A stretch of 64,000 nt of DNA from Branchinecta lynchi. Lineage: Eukaryota > Arthropoda > Branchiopoda > Anostraca > Branchinectidae. Positions 54,125 through 63,768 of this stretch are shown piece after piece. Made by a program: the position numbers and the translations under genes. Positions within the stretch are counted from its first letter, which is position 1, and every line of letters begins with the position of its first letter. Below the pieces are notes generated by a model. The model was not told where the DNA came from and made no database searches. It saw only the letters and a list, made by a program, of their open reading frames with translations. The stretch covers positions 19,218,628-19,282,627 of the forward strand of contig JAKZAP010000010.1 of assembly GCA_023053575.1 (NCBI GenBank). Direction: 5' to 3'.

Positions 54125-55540
54125 CAAACAAGCCCGCAACTAACTTGTTTTTTAACTGTCTTGTTTAATGGTTTTCTTTTGCATGCATTTGTGCCTGATC
54201 CTTTAACGGAAGTTTGTCTGATACCTATCCCAAAGTCGGTGACTGGTGACCTAAGTAGCCTTACCAACTATCGGCCTATTGCTATGGCAGCTGTTATCTC
54301 TAAGGTTTTCGAAAAATGTCTTTATGATATTGTCGAACCTAAGATACGCTCGTCATCATACCAGTTTGGGTTCAAGCCCAAATCTTCTACTGATTTTTGT
54401 GTCTTTATTCTAAAAGCGGTGATAGAGTATTTTTGGCTATTTTCTTCCCCTGTGTTTGTGTGCTTTATTGACGCTAAAGCTGCGTTTGATAGAGTTAACC
54501 AGGCAAAGTTATTAAGTAAGATGTTAGCAAAAGGTGTGGACCCTAGAATAGTTCTAACCCTTGCATGCTGGTTTCAAAACCAGAAATTCTGTGTCAGATG
54601 GGATGGGGTTTTCAGCAGCCCATTTCACGTTTTAAATGGTGTTAGACAAGGTGGAGTTTTGTCCCCTATTCTGTACAACCTGTATGTGGATGAACTTAAC
54701 AGTGCCCTTGTTAATGCAGGTGTAGGTTGCTTCATCCAGGGTGTATGTTTTAACAATATTAGTTATGCGGACGACGTTGCGCTTCTGGCCCCTACGGTTC
54801 ATGCACTGAACCAACTGTTGGCTATTTGCGATGATTTTGCTTTACAGCACGATATAATATTCAACACGAAGAAAACGCTATGCATGGCTTTTATCCCACG
54901 TGGCATTCGCCTGCATCACCTTCCCAAGGTTTTTCTTTCAGGGCAAACTCTTCAGTTTGTGGATGAATTTAAATACCTAGGGTTTACGTTCACCCCTACG
55001 CTGAGCGACGAGCTGCATGTAAAAGCCCTATCACGGGCACTATGCGCTCGAGCTAATCTGCTAATAAGGAAGTTTGGGGCTTGCGACTCGCCCGTCAAGA
55101 CTTTTCTTTTCAGGATGTACTGCACTCAGCTTTACTGTGTGGCTCTTGTAACTAATATTAGGGTTAGGCGCGAAACCAGTTTTCGTGTCCTATACAATAA
55201 CTCTTTTCGTTGGTTGCATGGGTTAAAGTGGAACTGTAGTGCGTCATCAATGTTTGTTGGTGAAGGCCTTCCCTCTTTCCCAGAAATTAGACGCTTTTCT
55301 GCCCTTTCCCTGCAGAAGCGTATTCTTGAGTCCCAGAATCCGTTGCTGGCTGTCCTGGCTGGGCCGCACATGAGGCTGACGCTGCCAATATGGTTGTCGT
55401 GGGGGAAGTTGCTCTTCTGCAATTTCTCTCCTTCAGTGAATTAGTGTTTTGTTCTTAATTTTGTTTTGTTTTGTTGGTGTTTGTAGATGTATATGGCCCT
55501 TGTTGGCCGTCCATTTAGTTAAATAAATAAATAAATAAAA
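54125..55540 (+). mobile_element. LINE (CR1/Jockey-like) insertion, 5' truncated
   Basis: This is the best-preserved LINE of the window. The insertion contains a reverse-transcriptase ORF (54161-55444), a short 3' UTR with the hairpin-like 'ATGGCCCTTGTTGGCCGTCC', and an (AAAT)n tail ending near 55540. Related, inverted halves of a miniature transposon lie directly left and right, indicating its target. Endonuclease and ORF1 are absent, as expected for 5' truncation. Confidence 0.75.
54161..55444 (+). CDS. LINE reverse transcriptase ORF (5'-truncated, 427 codons open)
   Basis: The frame encodes the reverse transcriptase of a non-LTR retrotransposon. In order, it shows 'IPIPK' (about 21-25), 'NYRPIA' (36-41), motif A 'CFIDAKAAFDRV' (101-112) with the first metal-binding aspartate, motif B 'GVRQGGVLSP' (160-169), motif C 'SYADDVALLAP' (201-211) with the catalytic aspartate pair, and 'FNTKKTLCMAF' (234-244). 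It closes with the C-terminal 'LPIWLSW' segment seen in two other remnants. All palm residues are present and no internal stop occurs, so it is younger or better preserved than its relatives. The frame begins with TTG, not ATG, and an upstream stop at 54119-54121 together with the missing endonuclease shows that it is a fragment of ORF2. A one-base shift just upstream ('NLFFNCLV' in another frame) may add a few N-terminal residues. An element of this length could not move by itself. Confidence 0.9.
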   Translation: MFNGFLLHAFVPDPLTEVCLIPIPKSVTGDLSSLTNYRPIAMAAVISKVFEKCLYDIVEPKIRSSSYQFGFKPKSSTDFCVFILKAVIEYFWLFSSPVFVCFIDAKAAFDRVNQAKLLSKMLAKGVDPRIVLTLACWFQNQKFCVRWDGVFSSPFHVLNGVRQGGVLSPILYNLYVDELNSALVNAGVGCFIQGVCFNNISYADDVALLAPTVHALNQLLAICDDFALQHDIIFNTKKTLCMAFIPRGIRLHHLPKVFLSGQTLQFVDEFKYLGFTFTPTLSDELHVKALSRALCARANLLIRKFGACDSPVKTFLFRMYCTQLYCVALVTNIRVRRETSFRVLYNNSFRWLHGLKWNCSASSMFVGEGLPSFPEIRRFSALSLQKRILESQNPLLAVLAGPHMRLTLPIWLSWGKLLFCNFSPSVN

Positions 55541-55544
55541 CAGT

Positions 55545-55700
55545 CTTCAGATGCCTTTTTGGCGTTTTTTCAGCCCTTCGTGGGATAGCATTTCCTGGAT
55601 AACATTTGTCGCGAGAACAGATAGCAAGTATTGTCTGTTGAGTGTTGTCTGTTGAAACAGTGCACAGCACAATACCAGCTATACTTTTACACATTATCTA
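55545..55700. mobile_element. Right part of the miniature element interrupted by the LINE
   Basis: 'GCCTTTTTGGCGTTTTTTCA', 'GGATAACATTTGTCGCGAGA' and 'GTTGTCTGTTGAAACAGTGC' are reverse-oriented versions of blocks in the 'CACTGTCAGAAGTTTC' family. Divergence is high, so the exact border is uncertain. Confidence 0.5.
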
Positions 55701-57011
55701 TTAATTGATCTATTTATTACCCACAAATTACAAGAAAAACAAGCGGAGTATAAAGTAAAAGAAAAGAAGAAAATGCTAGAAGTAGCCTAACCAGCATCCA
55801 AATGTACTAGCTCACAAACAGGGGGGGGGGGGGGGCAAAAACGGGAGAAGGGTAATCCCGACAGCTTCCTGTAGACCTTCCGAATGACATTTTTATCACT
55901 TCAACTACCAATTCTTGTCGAGCCGACTCATATTTACCCTTTGGCCCCTTCCGGGTCTAACGTCGATCGGCAGCTATCCAGTTTTACTAGGCAGAAGTTC
56001 GCCACTAAATGACTGGATACGGTTTTTAAATTGTTGCTAATACTCGATTCGTGCTTGCTCTTTATGTCGCTACAGCTTGCACATGTACAGGAAATGATGA
56101 GTGGGGTGACACACTCATCCACCCTCTCCACTTGCTCTGGTCACGTGTCTCACCCCTGAAGGGTACTTCATTATTATCCGGGATTGTGGTCACATCGACG
56201 GCCTCCCTTCGACATTAGCCGTCAGATAAGTACGGCCGATAGTAACTAGTCAGATTTATGTAATTTTCCCCTTGGAGTATTGACCCGACTTACCCGCCAT
56301 TGTTCCCCTTGAATCTATCGATAGGCTAGGTCTGATGCTTATCACCTTTTTCGTGAAAGGGAGAGCGAGGACAAAGTTATGAATAATAGTAATGTAAGTG
56401 GATATGAGTAACAGAAGTATTAGAAGTTGGTAAGTAAAAAGATTTGTTCATTTGTTAGTGAAGGGGATAACAAAGACGTCTTGCCCTGGCCTACTGACCT
56501 CACTTCCTCGTAATCCCCCCTCTCATTTCTTCGTTAAAAGGAGAGGGAGGGCAAAACGCATAGAGGTACGTTGGCATGCAAAGATGTCTCAGATGCGTAG
56601 CAACAGGTGGCTAATTACTAAAAGTTCTTCTTTAGCTGCATTCTTTGTCACGGGAGTTCTCACCGGTGGTCTCCGGTTTTTCTTATGAGCCGTTTTTGCA
56701 TCCATAACCCGTTTTTGAACTAACCGGTGTCCTGTTTTACCTCACCTGTGCGGACTAACTAGAATCTGCTGGGTAGCCCGTCTTCAGCGAGGAGCTATCA
56801 CCCGGACTATCACCCGGACTATCAACCCGGAGTGCAACGGAAGCAGCACTTGTATTCTTTCGCCTTACTATATCAGTCTTGCTGGTCTTGAATTTCTTAT
56901 GAATAAACTGAAACTGAAACTGAACATATTTTCGGCTCCTGCCGATATAGTAATGACAGGAAAATTAATCGATTGTTACTGGCAAACTTTCATAATAGGT
57001 AATACAGGGAG
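55701..57011. other. No firm gene; retroposon tail at 56890-56930
   Basis: 'AATAAACTGAAACTGAAACT' at 56902 looks like a plus-strand LINE 3' tail with a (GAAACT)n repeat; coding remains upstream are not recognisable. A 17-base G run lies near 55820. A 78-codon frame at 56452-56688 has no domain. Confidence 0.4.
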
Positions 57012-57150
57012 GAGCGGTTTCGAGAGATAACACTTAGGATGTTAACTGTTGTGTCTTTTAACAGTTAAGCATTAACTTGGGCATAACAGCATTACCAGGA
57101 AGAGTCGGAAAAACGCCAAAAAGCAGTAGCACTTTCTGACTGACTGCCTT
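57012..57150. mobile_element. Partial 'CACTGTCAGAAGTTTC'-family element
   Basis: 'GCGGTTTCGAGAGATAACAC', 'GGATGTTAACTGTTGTGTC' and 'AACGCCAAAAAGCAGTAGCA' follow the order of blocks in the copy at 63769-64000. The TIR itself is not recognisable. Confidence 0.6.
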
Positions 57151-58139
57151 TTCCTCAAAGGCGGGATGGTTTTAAAGTGTAAAGAATAAATCTTCTTCTT
57201 ATAAGGGCAAGCTTCTTTCTATTTTCCAGACACCTTTTCCATTACTGACAATTTTGCTTTGCTAGAAGCTTAGTAGGCTAGCATTTTCGAGAATAATTCT
57301 TTGTCCGTTGTTTGATTCGTTGACGGCGGTGTCGTCAGCACACAAACGAATCCCTTTGAACTAGAACATTTCCAGCCCCATCTAGGATCTGTGCTTGTCA
57401 GGGAGAAATTGAATTAAAGCTAGAGAGGAAATTCAGTTGTTGCGATAATTTCAGTAACGCTTTGTTCCAAGAAAGACGTGCTTTGTTCCCCGAAAGTTGT
57501 CTAAATAATAATCCGCCACAACAAATCCGAGGTGTGAGTGAGTCCTCGAGTTCTGATAATCCTAACAACTCACGAGAAGTTAATAAGGTTTAGCTATCCA
57601 TCCGGGGACCAGTGTTGAATAGCCTCAGAGTAGCTCCCAGCAGAAATATCAAAGAGAAAGAGTAGCATTTGGTGGGTTTTTGAAAAAAAAAAAAAAAATG
57701 CAAAATATTTGGCAGTTTTCTCCTTCTCCTTCAGTAAGTCGTTTTGAGGCTTACGATGTTTGTAGTAGGCTTGGCAGCTGGAGAAGCAACGCGCCAAAAC
57801 AAATTTGTAGTAGCCAAGTTCAAGAAAAGTTTCTTCGTGTCGTTTCTAGGGCACAAAACTTTCATCTGCCTGGTAATTTAGTCTATTTTAATTCAAATTT
57901 ATTGTCCGTGGCATAAATGCATCTCGGTTATAACGTTGGTACAACCAGGGACAAGAAATTGTTGAAAATGTTCACGGTTTGTCATTAGAAAACTTAGTAA
58001 AATATGGCAAGAACGTTTTTAAAAATCCGTCTGATGAATCTGAATGAGGCTCGTCACATTTGTGCGCAGATTTGTCGTTTCTGTCTGCTCGTTCTCGCCA
58101 ATCCGCCTTCCAGTTCAGTGCTCCAAGTGGACTAGTTTT

Positions 58140-58976
58140 ATGGCGCTTGCCTTCCGGCCAAGTGCCATATACCGATCACTTTTTCATCGGTCGGTCGGTC
58201 CGGTGATCGCGAGTTAGGGTACTTCCAGATGTGCTAGGAAGATCAGACTTGATTCATTCTACGTCCGAACTGGATCCGACAACAGTGGAGGGAGTTGGAG
58301 GGGGGGGGGGGGGGTACCGGAAATATCATGACACGCTTAGAGTCGAGGGATTGGGATGAAACTTGGTAGGAAGAACAAGCACATATCCTTGATACATCGT
58401 TGACGTAACCGGACCGGATTCGAGCACTGTGGGGGGGGGGGGAGGCTGGATCCCGGAATTCCGGTTGTCACGGGTTAAAGTACTTCCAGATGCGTTCAAA
58501 CTTGGCAGGCATTTCAGGGACCCGACCAAACTGACTTGGAAATAGTCACTTCCCCGATTCGACCTTCGTTGGGGGAGTGGAAGGATCGGGAATCCGGAAT
58601 ATTGACGTATTCGTAACTTTTGAACGGGTGATCGGACCTGAATGAAACTTGATATGTTGTAAGAACACATGTCCCATTTTACGTCCGGACCGGATACGAA
58701 AACTGGGTGGGGGGGGGACTTTGAGGTAGGGTACCAGAAATATCGTGACAAGCTTAGAGTGGAGGGATCGGGATGAAACTTCGTTTGAAGAGCAAGCACA
58801 TATCCTGATGCATCGTTGACATAACCAGATCGGATCCGGGCACTGTGGGGGGAGGGGAGGGGTCTGGGTCCCAGATTTTCAGTTATCACGGGTTAAGGTA
58901 TTTCCAGATGTGCTAGGACGATGCTCTTACCTACTACGTATGCTTGCAAGTGCCATATGAGCTTACAGCTCTTGTT
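58140..58976 (+). repeat. F1 copy inserted between F3 units, both junctions readable
   Basis: The left junction reads GGACTAGTTTT then ATGGCGCTTGCCTTCCGGCC (terminal hairpin); the right junction reads ...GAGCTTACAGCTCTTGTTG then AAAGTAACCTCGTG. The uninterrupted junction at 59430-59455 is GGACTAGTTTTTTAAAGTAACC. No target duplication is visible; the target is a T run. The interior contains six monomers with G runs of up to about 16 bases. Confidence 0.85.
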
Positions 58977-59600
58977 GAAAGTAACCTCGTGTCTCAGTGT
59001 CAACACTTGTTGACAAATTGATGAGAAGAATATATAGGCTTATGATGTGCGTAGTAGAATTGGTAGCCCGAAAAGCAACTCGCCAAATCAAATTTGAAGT
59101 AGCCAAGTTCAAGAAAAGTTTCTGTCGTTTCTTCGGCACAAAATTTCATCTGCCTTGTAGTTTAGTTTAGTTTAATTCAAATTTATTGTCCATGGCAGAA
59201 ATGCATCTCGGTTATAACGTTGTACAACCAGGGACAAGAAATTGTTGAAGATGTTTCAGGGTTTCCCATTAGAAAACAGTAAGATATGGCAAGAACGTTT
59301 TTAAAAATCGGTCCGATGAATCTGCACGAGGCTCGTCAAATTTATGCGCAGATTTGTCGTTTTTGCCTGCTCGATCTCGTTCCTGAGTTCTCGTCGCCAA
59401 TTCGCCTCCCAGTTCAGCACTCCAAGTGGACTAGTTTTTTAAAGTAACCTCGTGTCTCAGTGTCAACACTTGTTGACAAATTGACGAGAAGAACCTTGAG
59501 ACTTATTATTTGTGTTGCAGAATTGGTAGCCCGAAAAGCAACTCGCCAAAACAAGTTTGAAGTAGCCAAGTTCAAAAAAAGTTTCTTCATGTCTTTTCTA

Positions 59601-59909
59601 CACTGTCAGAAGTTTCATAACAGATAACACGAGCATGCACTGTTTCAAAAGATAATGCGTAATATATAACACCTCGAATGCTATCTGTTGTGTTTGAAAA
59701 CGTTATGCATGAAATGTTATGCATAACAAGCTTCGTTAGATATACTAAGCAAATACTTTTTGGATGTTTTTCGGTTCTTGCAGGTGGTAACGCTCATGAT
59801 ACATAACCTTTTGAAACACAACAGATAACATCCGAAGTGTTATCTCTTATGCATTATCTGGTGAAACCGCACATCCTCGTGTTATCTCTTATGAAACTTC
59901 TCACAGTGA
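59601..59909. mobile_element. Miniature 'CACTGTCAGAAGTTTC' element with TA target
   Basis: The ends are CACTGTCAGAAGTTTCATAA and CACTGTGAGAAGTTTCATAA (reverse-complemented right end). Inner blocks are also inverted ('ATAACACGAG.ATG', 'CAACAGATAACAT'). Other F3 units read 'GTTTCTAGGGCAC' at this place; here TTCTA precedes and TAGGGC follows, giving a TA duplication. No coding capacity. Tc1/mariner-like elements use TA, but the TIR is not diagnostic. Confidence 0.85.
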
Positions 59910-60543
59910 TAGGGCAAAACTTTCATCTGCGTGGTAATTTAGTTTACTTTAATTCAAGTGTAGCGTCCCTGGCATAAATCCGTTATAGCGTTGTACAACC
60001 AGGGACAGAAATTGTTGCAGGTGTTCAGGGTTTGTTATTAGAAAACAGTTAATTTGGTAATAACATTTAGAAAAATCGGTCAGAGGTATCTGCATGGGGC
60101 TCATCGAATTTTCGCTTAGATTCGTCGTTTTTGCCTGCTCGTTCTCGTTCTCAGAATTCTCTTCGCCAATTTGCCTTATTCCAGTCCAGTGCTCCAAGTG
60201 GACAGTCTCAGTGTCAACACTTGTTGACAAACTGAAGAGAAGAAAATATGCAATCTACTTCACGACGTATGAAAGTTTTGTACTGTCTATGAAGTAGAAA
60301 GTTAAAGCTATTATTTTCTGCTCATTTGCCTTCTGTATCCAAAATACTAATTTCAATAATAAGAAAAATCGTTACAGAAAGAAAGAACTTAACCAAAATC
60401 AAAGAAACTTAACTAAAGAAAAACTACTAATGGCAATTTTCTCTGTGGGCCAAAGCTACCGTCAGAAATCTTACTAGTCTGTTCAGATCGTTGAAACAAG
60501 TACTCCCAATCACTCTGCTCACCCATACTTCGTCGTTTATTCT

Positions 60544-61047
60544 GGGATCGACTAAAACCAGGAAGGGAAGGGAACGCGAGAAAAGCAGGAAGGGCATACT
60601 AAAACCAGGAAGGGCATACTAAAACGAGGAAGGCTGTCGCCAGAATTCGCTGCACCGTTCCCTTCCTCTATTTAGTATTATTTGAGGGTTCGGCAACTTT
60701 TCAAATTCAAAGTTCACCATCCCTTCCTCGTTTTAGCATCCTGACATGAACAGGCATTAAGTTAAGTGAGGAATCGGCAACTAAAAAAATTGTGCTTAAT
60801 GCCTTAAAACTTAATGCCTACCCATGCCAGGATACTAAAACGAGGAAGGGATGGTAAATTTTGAATTTGAGAAGCTGCCGCCCCCTCAAATAATACTAAA
60901 TAGAGGAAGGGAACGACGCAGTGAATTCTGGCGACAGCCTTCCTCGTTTCAGTATGCCCTTCCTCGTTTTAGCATGCCCTGCCTGGTTTTAATATGCCCT
61001 TCCTGCTTTTCTCGCGTTCCCTTCCCTTCCTGGTTTTAGTCGATCCC
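60544..61047. mobile_element. Foldback transposon (504 bp) with perfect 9-bp target duplication
   Basis: Perfect GTTTATTCT flanks the element at 60535-60543 and 61048-61056. The arms start GGGATCGACTAAAACCAGGA and pair for roughly 230 bp. Each arm opens with tandem ~20-bp units (AGGAAGGGCATACTAAAAC type); the right arm has one unit more than the left. A short spacer near 60745-60825 itself contains 'GGCATTAAG' inverted motifs. Nine-base duplications are typical of Mutator-like transposases, the class of the element at 20493-22059, but the arm sequences of the two are unrelated. No open frame, so it must be mobilised in trans. Confidence 0.9.
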
Positions 61048-61199
61048 GTTTATTCTACTTGTACTCGCCAACATTTCTATTCGTAGGTCACAAGATGCAA
61101 CAAACTCTCACTAGAGACCGGACAGAAATGGAAATATGTACTATTTCGCACGTCACATGTTGTTAACCTAAATTCCATCCCTTAATTACTAATTTTGTT

Positions 61200-61485
61200 T
61201 GGTGTTACTTGGTGTTATTAATTTTGTTTCATCCTGCGGAGAGCTTGGTATGGCTCTCCGCAGAGATCTGCATGGGGCTCATCAAATTTGTAAGTTTACG
61301 GAATGGAACGAGTCTTTCGTTCTTTTATGTGCGTATTTACAGAGGGACGACTCATTTATATCATCGACATAATAGTCAGTGTTTAAAAGGGGGCCGAGCT
61401 AACGAGCTCGGATCCCTGCAGGCCCCCAATGATCAAATCTATTGTCACGAAGTGTTCTAGAAATTAAAGAACCTGAACCTGAACG
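61200..61485 (+). repeat. LINE 3' UTR and tail
   Basis: A hairpin of 'GGGGGCC' (61391-61397) with 'GGCCCCC' (61421-61427) and an inner 'GAGCT/AGCTC' stem is followed by 'AAAGAACCTGAACCTGAAC' (61467-61485). GC-rich hairpin plus a tandem hexamer tail fits CR1-like 3' ends. Coding remains are not recognisable. Confidence 0.55.
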
Positions 61486-61866
61486 ATGCGGGAACTAGTC
61501 TGCTTTGTTGAACTGGACTGAGATATGGCGAATAGACGTCCTTAGGAATGTGCACTTCTATAAATTCCTGAACGTTTCCTCAATCCTGCCCACTCAGCAA
61601 GTAGATGTCCTTTATTCAAACCAGCTTAAATATTTAAGCTCGGTCATCCAGATCCTTTTTGTTGGGGTTCCTTTTGTAAGCACACGTGCTTCCTTTACAA
61701 AAGACGATCAAAAGAATTCAAATTGGGGGATCACAAGATGTTTATTCAGGCTTTGTTGAAGCTTGAAAAAGGTTGGTGACGCTTCCATTTTGGGGTGATA
61801 GAACCTATCAGCCAGAACAGAACCCGTCAAGGGAATACGCCTAGCTTTGCCTGGATTGTCTGCTTA
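61486..61866. other. No recognisable gene
   Basis: An 84-codon frame at 61505-61759 has no domain that I recognise. A near-perfect palindrome 'CTTTTGTAAGCACACGTGCTTCCTTTACAAAAG' region lies at 61670-61702 (arms about 9 and 6 bases). Confidence 0.4.
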
Positions 61867-63287
61867 TTTTTGGGATCCCAAAACGTAAGTGGAGGGATAC
61901 CTATGACATCGCAAAAGTTGTCCGTCTGTCCGTCCGTCCGTCCGTCCGTCTGTAAGCACGATAACTCTCGAAGGGAATGAGATATTTTGATGAAACTTGG
62001 TGTGAGGGTTCGTTGGGTCGTCGGACCAGTCAAGTTCGTAGATGGGCTATGTAGCTCTACATTTAGGGGTGGGGGAGGGGATTCAAATTAAGGGACAAAC
62101 AAAATATTTTGAAACAGCTAATGTGATAGTTGATTATGGGGTAAGAAGACATGCTGAACACGATGGTGAAAACCATTTTGTCATCGGACAATTAGTTTGC
62201 CCGGAATCCGGCCAAAACCGGAAAGTTTGTTGAAAGTAAAAGTTTTATTTGAAGTTGATTAGATGTTCGATTTAGGGATAGGAAGACATGCTGAAGACGA
62301 TGGTGAAAATTATTTTCTCGACGGACAAGTATTTCGCCCGGAATCCGGCCCAAACCGGAAAGTTTGTTGAAAGTAAAAGTTTTATTTGAAATTGATTAGA
62401 TGTTTGATTTAGGGGTAGGAAGACATGCTGAAGACGATGGTGAAAACTATTTTCTCGACGGACAAGTATTTCGCCCGGAATCCGGCCCAAACCGGAAAGT
62501 TTTTTGAAAGTAAAAGTTTTATTTGAAGTTGATTAAATGTTCGATTTAGAGGTAGGAAGACATGCTGAAGACGATGGTGAAAACTATTTTCTCAACGGAC
62601 AAGTATTTCGACCGGAATCCGGCCCACACCGGAAAGTTTGTCAAAATTAAAAGTTTTATTTGGAGTTGATTAGATGTTCGATTTAGGGCAAGAAGACATG
62701 CTGAACACTTATGTGAAAAGAAGTTTCTACTCGGACCTGTAGTTCGTCCGGAATCCGGCCAAAACCGGAAAACTGTTGGAAGTCAAAGTTTTTTTTTAGT
62801 TGATTAGATAAGCGATTTAGGGGTAAGAAGAGATGCTGAGTCCCTGTATGACAATCGTATTTTGCCCGGACATATAGTTCGACCGGAATCCGGCTGGAAT
62901 CGGAAAATTTGTTATAAGCTAAATTTCTATTTGAAGTTGATTAGATGTTCATTACTGGGGAAAGAAGATACCCTGATTTCGTGTTTGAGCTTTCTTTTTT
63001 CGCCGGACAAGTAATTCTGGAGTTCGGCCGGAACCGGGAAATTGGCAGAAGTGGCAGGAAGTTTTCGTCAAAACAGATATGACTTATAGGGGTAAACACA
63101 CATGCTGAATCCAAATCTGAACTTGGTTTTCTCAGGTGATTAGCTATTTGGCCTTAAGCTGTTTCTGAGTTTTAATTGTAAAAATGTTCAAGGAGTCTGG
63201 CGAAGACTGGATGTGGCCAAGACAAGACCCAGTTGTCTGGATCAGATATTGAATTTTTGGGATCCCATCGAAACCTTTGGTCTTGTT
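61867..63287 (+). repeat. F2, longest copy with about seven ~140-bp tandem units
   Basis: It begins 'TTTTGGGATCCCAAAACGTA', carries a (GTCC)n run at 61921-61950, the 'ATAACTCTCGAAGGGAATGA' core with 'GATGAAACTTGGTG', then ~140-bp units from 62140 to 63060. Units 2 to 4 (62275-62690) are nearly identical: each has 'GACATGCTGAAGACGATGGT', 'GGACAAGTATTTCG' and 'CGGAATCCGGCCCA'. The end is 'GGGATCCCATCGAAACCTTT' and GGTCTTGTT at 63287. Homogenised neighbours indicate recent unit amplification. Confidence 0.9.
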
Positions 63288-63768
63288 CTTTCAGTCTGGA
63301 CAGAAATGACGGCTGATTCTCAATCGTTGCGTGATTTAAGCGCCGACTTCAGCTTGAAATTCTTAAAGGGCACCTTGCACTTGTTTTCAGGTGCCAGGAG
63401 CTTTCGCACTTAAGGGGTTCATTATTTTCTGGGAATGGTGGGTCGCTTCTTAGTATTTTAAGCTCTACGTCACCAGGAGTGATTTTTTCTTTTGGTAATT
63501 TTGTGCAAAAGCACTCAAGTTGAGGAGTGCTGTTTCTCAATTTGTTATTTTGCTTATTTTCCTATGAGTTGTTTGTTTATGCTGTATATGGCCTTTGGGT
63601 TTTCAATACCGATATATATATATATGTGTTTCTCTTAAGGTGTTCTAAGATAGTTGACTACTTTAAAACTTAGCTATACTTACGGAAATGACACAAGGCT
63701 TCTGCTATTTTAAGGCCTCTTTCCATATCCCTTGCCTTGAATTACAAACGTGACTAATTTGCATTTTC
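63288..63768 (+). repeat. Unassigned sequence with a LINE 3' tail at 63577-63625
   Basis: 'TGTATATGGCCTTTGGGTTTTC' (63576 on) followed by AATACC and (TA)n matches the reverse of 52557-52592 and the general LINE 3'-end pattern of the window. The upstream 200 bases have no recognisable coding pattern. Confidence 0.5.

Larger units (their letters stand above)
57740..60300 (+). repeat. F3: ~463-bp unit in near-tandem copies
   Basis: A unit beginning 'AAAGTAACCTCGTGTCTCAG' and ending 'CCAAGTGGACTAGTTTTTT' is complete at 58978-59440 (463 bp). The next unit starts at 59441 and reaches about 60203 but is lengthened by a ~309-bp miniature transposon (59601-59909). A third begins at 60203, and an earlier one (about 57740-58139) is separated from the complete unit by F1. 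Each unit has the blocks 'GTAGCCAAGTTCAAGAAAAG', 'GTACAACCAGGGACAAGAAA' and 'TCGTTTTTGCCTGCTCG'. Short frames in the unit are not conserved between copies. Confidence 0.8.

Noticed and set aside
58326..58889. 187-codon minus-strand frame
   Set aside because: Also within F1 monomers; other copies have stops in this frame.
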